This document shows, one piece after another, positions 54,912-64,000 of a stretch of DNA of 64,000 nucleotides (its first letter is position 1; each line of letters begins with the position of its first letter). The stretch lies in assembly GCA_027422505.1 (NCBI GenBank), contig JAPQWV010000005.1, positions 8,127,501-8,191,500 on the forward strand, read 5' to 3'. The notes under the pieces are model-generated. The model was not told the DNA's origin and searched no databases. It saw nothing but the letters and a program-made list of their open reading frames with translations. The DNA comes from Craterostigma plantagineum (taxonomy: Eukaryota; Streptophyta; Magnoliopsida; Lamiales; Linderniaceae). Position numbers and translations under genes: made by a program.

Positions 54912-55098
54912 TACATTCAATTGGAGTTCGAAGACTTCGAGATTTGAAATAATACTATTATCATGGAGAGTAAATATGGTTGCACTCTTTATTCCTTCAC
55001 TGTGGTTTTTCCCCATGTGATTTTCCCAAGGTTTTTAATGAGGCAGCTATAACATCAAACTTTGAAGGACCTATCATTAAATAGACATCCAAGGGGGG

Positions 55099-55293
55099 TC
55101 TTATGAATATAGGTAGTGGTGGCAGTTGATGGAACGATAATATTGTACGTTAGCTGTATATTTCCTTCTATAAATATGCTTGATTCAGTGTAATATGAGA
55201 AGTGGAACGATAATACTGTACGTTGATGTCCTTTCTATATTACATACTACATCTATAATAATAAAACTTCATTAAATTAAATATTATATAACA
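55099..55293 (+). repeat. 3' LTR of the degenerate copia element
   Basis: Starts TCTTATGAATATAGG and ends TATATAACA, collinear with the 5' LTR apart from indels around positions 25-60 and 110-130. Confidence 0.85.
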
Positions 55294-55542
55294 GGAATTT
55301 ATTATGTTAGTATTGAAATATGTTTTTGCAAAGGGGATTACTATTTACCGCCCCCTTTTTACTTGTTACCGCCCCCTAAAGGGCAGAAAAAAGACGTTTT
55401 TGCCCTTATATTATTTAAATTAATTTAAAAAGAATAAACTATAATAAACAGTAAAAATTTCTATTTAAAGTCCTTTTCCACACAACACTTTTTAAATCAT
55501 ACATCCAAATCAGACATAAAAACAGAGAAAATTCAAATCGCA

Positions 55543-57970
55543 ATGGATCGGCGACAAGGACAGGGAAAGGGGAAGGGGGTGTTCGCACGACTGGTAAGCA
55601 AATTGTCGTAAAAGTCATTCGTACGTAGATAGATTGTCGAAAACGGGTCGGAATAGGCTGAAAAAACGGCCGATCGAAGGCAAATTAGGGCCGAAACTCG
55701 GCACGGCCGAAACGTAATTTCGGCCGGCCAAGTGACAGCCGAAACACGATTTCGGCCGGGTAAGTCGCAGCCGAAAAAATGCTCGACCGCGCAAGGGCCG
55801 GCCGAAATCATGATTCGGCCGCGCAGGGGCCGGCCGAAATCACGTTTCGGTCGGCTCAGGTCCGGCCGAATTTGTTGTTCGGTCGGATCTGAGGCGGCCG
55901 AAATCATGTTTCGGTCGGCTCTGTTCCGGCCGAAATTGTCGATCGGCTCCTTTTTTTTTAATTAAATATTTAATTGCAGGACAAGGGTGGGAAGTCCCTA
56001 CTCGGAGGGAGCAGCAGATCCCCCCCGGTGGAGGGATCTGGAGAGCGTCACACGAGGACGCGCGGCGTTGATGCATCCGTTCGTAGAGAACGGGAGGAGG
56101 AGAGGCGGCAGCGAGCGGCTGCTTCTCATTCCATATAGATGCAGCATCGTTTCAGTCATCCGACGATGATGTGATACCGGCCTCCTCAGGTAATTCCCTT
56201 CTCCAGTATAAACTGACTTGCGATGTCGTGTCTTAATATACGTAAAAAAAATTAAATTTGTTTTTGGGTTATTCGTAAAAAATAAAATAGGGAGCAAGCG
56301 CTCCAGGGTCGTAGATGACGATTCCTGGAGGGTGCAGAGGCCACAGCCCCGTGGTCCAGAAGATGGCGAGGTGATCCCTAGTTATCTGGGGCACATCGCG
56401 CCCCGCATCTGGATGGGTGAGGAGGAGAGGCCCCTGCTGAAGTGCGAGCAGCGGGCGTTAGTGCTTCAATCGCTGCAGTGGTACTCCCAATTCCTGCCGG
56501 AGACGCAGAGCCAGATCGATGGCACGGGGCTTAGGCACCTCACAGATGCCATGGTGGGTCACTTGGACCAGCCTCTTCTGTGCGCTTTTGTGGAGCGCTG
56601 GCAGCCCGACACGAACACCTTCCACATGCCATTCGGGGAGATGACTATCATGCTCCACGACGTCGAGCAGATCCTAGGTATCCCGATCGACGGGGCGACG
56701 GTATCGGGCACCCCAGACATCGGCGATGGGCAGATCGCGACGAGGGAGATTATGGGCGTCTCCGCAGACGTGCTGAGGGGTTCTTGGAGAGGCGGTGGGG
56801 TTGCGTCGAAAGACGTGATGCAGGTGATGCGGGGGGGTCGACCGGCGGGGTTCCAGGCCATCGCTTGGCTGTGGATTCTCTTGGGTTCGACGCTGTTCGT
56901 CGACAAGAGCGGGACCCGGGTGAAGCCCGACATCATGCACGAGTTCTATGCTCGTTGGCCTCTGCCAGCCAGTACTCGTGGGGATCGGCCGCTATTGCTT
57001 ACCTTTATCGCCAGCTTGGACTCGCAAGCCGGGCGGATTCGAGGGGTGTTGCTGGGTGCCTCTCGTTACTCCAGGCGTGGATCTACGAGTACTTCCCATG
57101 CTTTCGCCCACATCGTCTCCCCATCATGTGGAGCCTGGCCAGGCACGATCACGCATGTGGTCTGTATCTCAGTACGAGCGGACGGCCCACCGTTTGATTG
57201 AGATCCGCCGTCAGCTAGATGTCATGACTGCGAGCGAGGTATATTAACAATTTTTATTTTATATTGACGACAATTATGTAAAAATTGTGAACTGTTATCA
57301 GGTTGCTTGGTTGCCGTACGGTCCCGATCCAGCGGCGCAGCACATGAGGACTCTTTTCGTGGGCTGGGTTAGATATCGCGATATCGTTGAGCCCTACGCA
57401 CCCTCGAGAGTGCTGCGCCAGCTAGGTTACGTGCAGCTCATCCCGCCGCCGATGAGTCCGCCACAGAAGGCGGTCATGCCAGCAGACCCGTCGAGGTATA
57501 AGGTGCACTATTCTGCCGATGCAGCAGAACATGCTTGGCGGCAGTTCCCGTACGCGTACATCCTCAACCTCTCGTACATCAATCGGGCTGCCGTAGAGTA
57601 CCTTGGTGAGACCGTTGCAGGGTATATGGACTGGTATGAGCTGCATTCTCATCCTCGCCTGATTTCGTTCGAGCCGGGATCCTCATCGAGCGGCATACCC
57701 CCCCCGCAGCCACGTCAACTATGTACGTAACTTAATGTGATTTGGATTTTTTATATTTATATGTTTAATCACTTTTTATATGTATCATTTCTGCGTACAG
57801 TGGTACAGCTCGATGTACACCTTGACTAGCGATATGCTAGCTACGATGCAGCTTGACGGGTCGACGCATACGGAGCAGTACAGAGACAGGCTGGACGAGC
57901 TGAACGACCGTTGGCGCAATGCCCATGACGTGCTTTTATTTTGTTTATACTTCGTTTATGTATCGGACAC
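55543..57970 (+). pseudogene. Plant mobile domain (MAIN/MAIL-type) gene, frameshifted
   Basis: Multi-exon gene inside the Mutator-type element. Likely exons: 55543-55593 (MDRRQGQGKGKGVFARL), 55980-56189, 56291-57238, 57302 to about 57725, and 57801-57970. Exon 3 carries the PMD core: HIAPRIWMGEEERPLLKC, then FHMPFGEMTIMLHDVEQILG and IPIDG. Near 56966 the frame jumps to that encoding SQYSWGSAAIAYLYRQLG and GCLSLLQAWIYEYFPCFRP, and later to SQYERTAHRLIEIRRQLDVM; exon 2 also needs a shift near 56126. Exon 4 (VAWLPYGPDPAAQHMRTLF) is intact. PMD proteins occur both as host genes (MAIN, MAIL1) and inside transposons. The conserved protein with few indels suggests recent decay, or base-call errors in a functional copy. 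Confidence 0.75.
55690..55945. repeat. Array of palindromic GGCCGAAAT/ATTTCGGCC units in PMD intron 1
   Basis: About six units of roughly 40-45 bp, each with CGGCCGAAATC...GATTTCGGTCGG-type inverted halves (for example GGCCGAAATCATGATTCGGCC). The array occupies most of the intron between exons 1 and 2 and is far more GC-rich than the surrounding element. Confidence 0.8.
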
Positions 57971-58014
57971 GTACTTTTTTATTACAATTTGTATATGTTC
58001 CTACTGTTTATGTT

Positions 58015-58385
58015 GGAATATTAATATTACAAAATAATTATAACAAAAAATATTAATATTACAAAATGATTACAACAAAAATATTAATAACAAAAATATT
58101 AATAATACAAAATAATTACAACAAAAAATATTAATATTACAAAATAATAACAACAAAAAATATTAATATTACAAAATAATTATAACAAAAAATAGTAATA
58201 TTACAAAATGATTACAAGAAAAAATATTGATAACAAAAAATATTAATAATACAAAATAATTACAACAAAAAAATATTAATAATACAAAATAATTACAACA
58301 AAAATATTAATATTACAAAATAATAACAACAAAAAATATTAATATTACAAAATAATTATAACAAAAAAATTACGATACAAATTAT
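58015..58385. repeat. AT-rich minisatellite in the 3' part of the Mutator-type element
   Basis: About ten imperfect units of ATTAATATTACAAAATAATT plus ACAACAAAAAAT, with unit lengths alternating near 25 and 38 bp. Confidence 0.85.
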
Positions 58386-58595
58386 AAATTACAAAAGGGC
58401 TGATTTGAGTTTTTTTTTTTTTTTTGTTATGTTTGAGTCTGATTTGAATGTATGATTGCGATATGGAAACTGTTGTATGGAGAAGGACTTTAAATAGAAA
58501 TTTATATTCAAAAGGGCAAAATGGTCTTTTTCAGCCCCTTTAGGGGGCGGTGACTAGGAAAAAGAGGGCGGTGAATAGTAATTCAGTTTTGCAAA

Positions 58596-59952
58596 TTGCA
58601 TGTTATTACACTGAGATTGTATTTGAATCCTCGAAGCATTTTAGTTTGAATAGAGAGCCCTTCAACTATTTTAACATTTTCTAATAAAGTCCTTGAGCTT
58701 CTATGATTGTTAACTAAGTTATCCCAGTAATTCTGTCATATTATTTACGTTCACCAACGTTCGATAGCCCTATTCCTACAAGCAACACGCGGTCTTTATT
58801 ATTTATTTATTTAGTGCATGCTTCTGCCAAATAACATATCAATTTTCTTTCTGGATAATAAATAGCTAAAAATTGAGTTATTAATGAAATTAGGTGAAGG
58901 GCACACAAGACTTTGAAATCCAAGATTTTTTTGGTGAGTGGGATTTATGTTTGTTGATGATTGATGATCACAGAGAAAAAAGGGTTAGGGTTTGTAACTG
59001 CTGCTTGGTCTCATGGATTTAGACCATTCAATCATATACTTTTATTTATTTTCTAATTTTATATAATTTTTTCATTTCATTACTAACTTTATCTTTCTGA
59101 TATCTAAATGTCAAAGCCTAACCTGTGACATGGATTTGTCAAATTTCATCTGAGTTCTTCTAACTAGGTCTGAGTTAATCTCAGCTGGAATTATAGCTTG
59201 AAGCTGTTAGCTATCGATGCTTTGTAGTTTGATTAGGATTAGGGTTAGATCTGCTGGGTTACGTGTTAATTGATCGGTATTTGTAATTTCCACGCTTTTT
59301 GTTTTTAATCTGGCGATGAACATGATCTTCATCTGCTGTCTACATCTTATTATGTCTTTTCTTTCTGGAAATTTTTAGTTCAGCTGATTTGTCAGTGTCA
59401 TTATCTGACCTGAAAAGGATCAGAGAAGGAGGAAGTTCATGTCTTCAGATCTTAATGGTACGTCGTGATTTTGCAAATACTTTCATTTGTCATAAGCAAA
59501 TGTTCGTGTGCTATGCTGAAATTTGGGATATTCGTCCCCTTTTTTCCCCTCATTTCCCCCGTAAGCGGTCAATCCTCGGTCTGGTTTCAGAAATACAGAA
59601 GGAACAAGGAAAAGGAATTCTATGCTATTGTTGGATGTATAGTGTATATAAATTTTTTTTTTTTGGGCCACGTCTCATTTGCCTTTGCGTTCAGTCCTTT
59701 TGTCACAGTGCCTATTTTGAGATGCTTTGAAATGGTAAATAGTCCTTCCACGTGTGATTTGGCACTTTTCTTTTCTATGCTTATGAGTGGTGTTTTGCAT
59801 AGTTCCTTTCTATATATTAGTGTCTCAGAAACGCAGTTTTTTTATTTCCCTATTGATGAATCTGAAGGTTGATGATGATCGAGGAAGTACCTGGGCTTAA
59901 ACCTAATATCAATAGTTCAAGACATTGAGGCGTGTGCCAAAGAAGATATAGG
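58596..59952 (+). other. Promoter and 5' leader of the JMJ16-like gene
   Basis: AT-rich; the first part is intergenic. Leader introns are likely because the region from about 58960 to 59950 has leader-like pyrimidine-rich stretches, but I cannot fix exons. The Mutator-type element ends only 1.36 kb upstream of the start codon. Confidence 0.4.

Positions 59953-64000
<4,048 letters not shown>

Larger units (their letters stand above)
50447..55293 (+). mobile_element. Ty1/copia LTR retrotransposon, degenerate
   Basis: LTRs at 50447-50658 and 55099-55293, flanked by GGAAT on both sides (50442-50446 and 55294-55298). The LTRs share most of their length but have several indels and substitutions, so this insertion is older than the two at 7.6 and 13.8 kb. 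Primer region CGTTATCAGCACGAG follows LTR1; polypurine tract AAGGGGGG precedes LTR2. Gag is almost absent; pol is recognisable but has many stops and frame changes. A Stowaway MITE is nested near the 3' end. Confidence 0.9.
55333..58586 (+). mobile_element. Mutator-type element with long TIRs carrying a plant-mobile-domain gene
   Basis: Left end GGGGATTACTATTTACCGCC; inverted right end CTGAATTACTATTCACCGCC. The inverted similarity extends about 200 bp (ACCGCCCCCTAAAGGG, GCCCTT, TTTCTATTTAAAGTCCTT, ATCATACAT, CAAATCAGAC in the same order on both arms). Flanks are TTTTGCAAA on both sides (55324-55332 and 58587-58595), a 9-bp Mutator-size duplication. Size 3.25 kb. No MURA-like transposase is visible; the only coding content is the plant mobile domain gene. 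Confidence 0.85.

Noticed and set aside
55533..55907. 124-codon minus-strand frame in the Mutator-type element
   Set aside because: It is the translation of the palindromic GGCCGAAAT array; the palindromes keep both strands open.

Overview
This window is nuclear DNA from a flowering plant, most likely a eudicot. The evidence is plant-type split genes (GH17 glucanase, ABCG half-transporter, PP2A B'' subunit, plant KDM5-type JmjC demethylase), Ty1/copia and Ty3/gypsy LTR elements, hAT and Mutator MITEs, Stowaway elements, SINEs and Helitron-like ends. I cannot name the species from sequence alone.

Layout. 0-2 kb: a GH17 beta-1,3-glucanase gene on the minus strand. 2.4-7.6 kb: hAT-type MITE, an LTR-like repeat fragment (family R1), a short Helitron and a SINE. 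7.6-21.5 kb: a block of insertions side by side: a young but defective Ty1/copia element (7634-12454), a hAT-type MITE (12535-13419), a short Helitron and a very young gag-protease-only Ty3/gypsy element (13806-21543, LTRs differing by one base). 22.6-25.2 kb: ABCG transporter gene in two exons. 25.9-26.7 kb: Helitron and Stowaway. 27.5-28.5 kb: a bHLH gene on the minus strand with a nonsense codon in the basic region and a C-terminal frameshift. 28.7-40.6 kb: repeat-rich, with a Mutator-type MITE, a 2.5-kb solo LTR inserted in a second R1 copy, a SINE, and a foldback MITE carrying a composite pair of hAT MITEs. 41.4-44.0 kb: ankyrin/GPCR-chaperone (ANKRD13C-like) gene with one extra base near the end. 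45.0-48.7 kb: complete 12-exon PP2A B'' gene on the minus strand. 50.4-55.3 kb: degenerate Ty1/copia element with a nested Stowaway. 55.3-58.6 kb: Mutator-type element with long terminal inverted repeats and 9-bp target duplication that carries a broken plant-mobile-domain gene. 59.95-64.0 kb: 5' two thirds of a JMJ16-like H3K4 demethylase gene, running off the window.

The host genes do not form an operon or shared pathway; they are ordinary plant genes separated by transposon layers. The most unusual items are: (1) the gag-pro-only gypsy element, with pol cut out between two recognisable Athila landmarks and five palindromic repeats just upstream of its TATA box; (2) two hAT MITEs plus spacer bounded by a single 8-bp duplication, as if moved together; (3) the plant-mobile-domain gene inside a Mutator-type element, with a palindrome array in its first intron; (4) the solo LTR whose empty site is preserved in the other R1 copy of this same window.

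All boundaries were read by eye. Exon junctions rest on GT/AG plus family continuity, not on transcripts.
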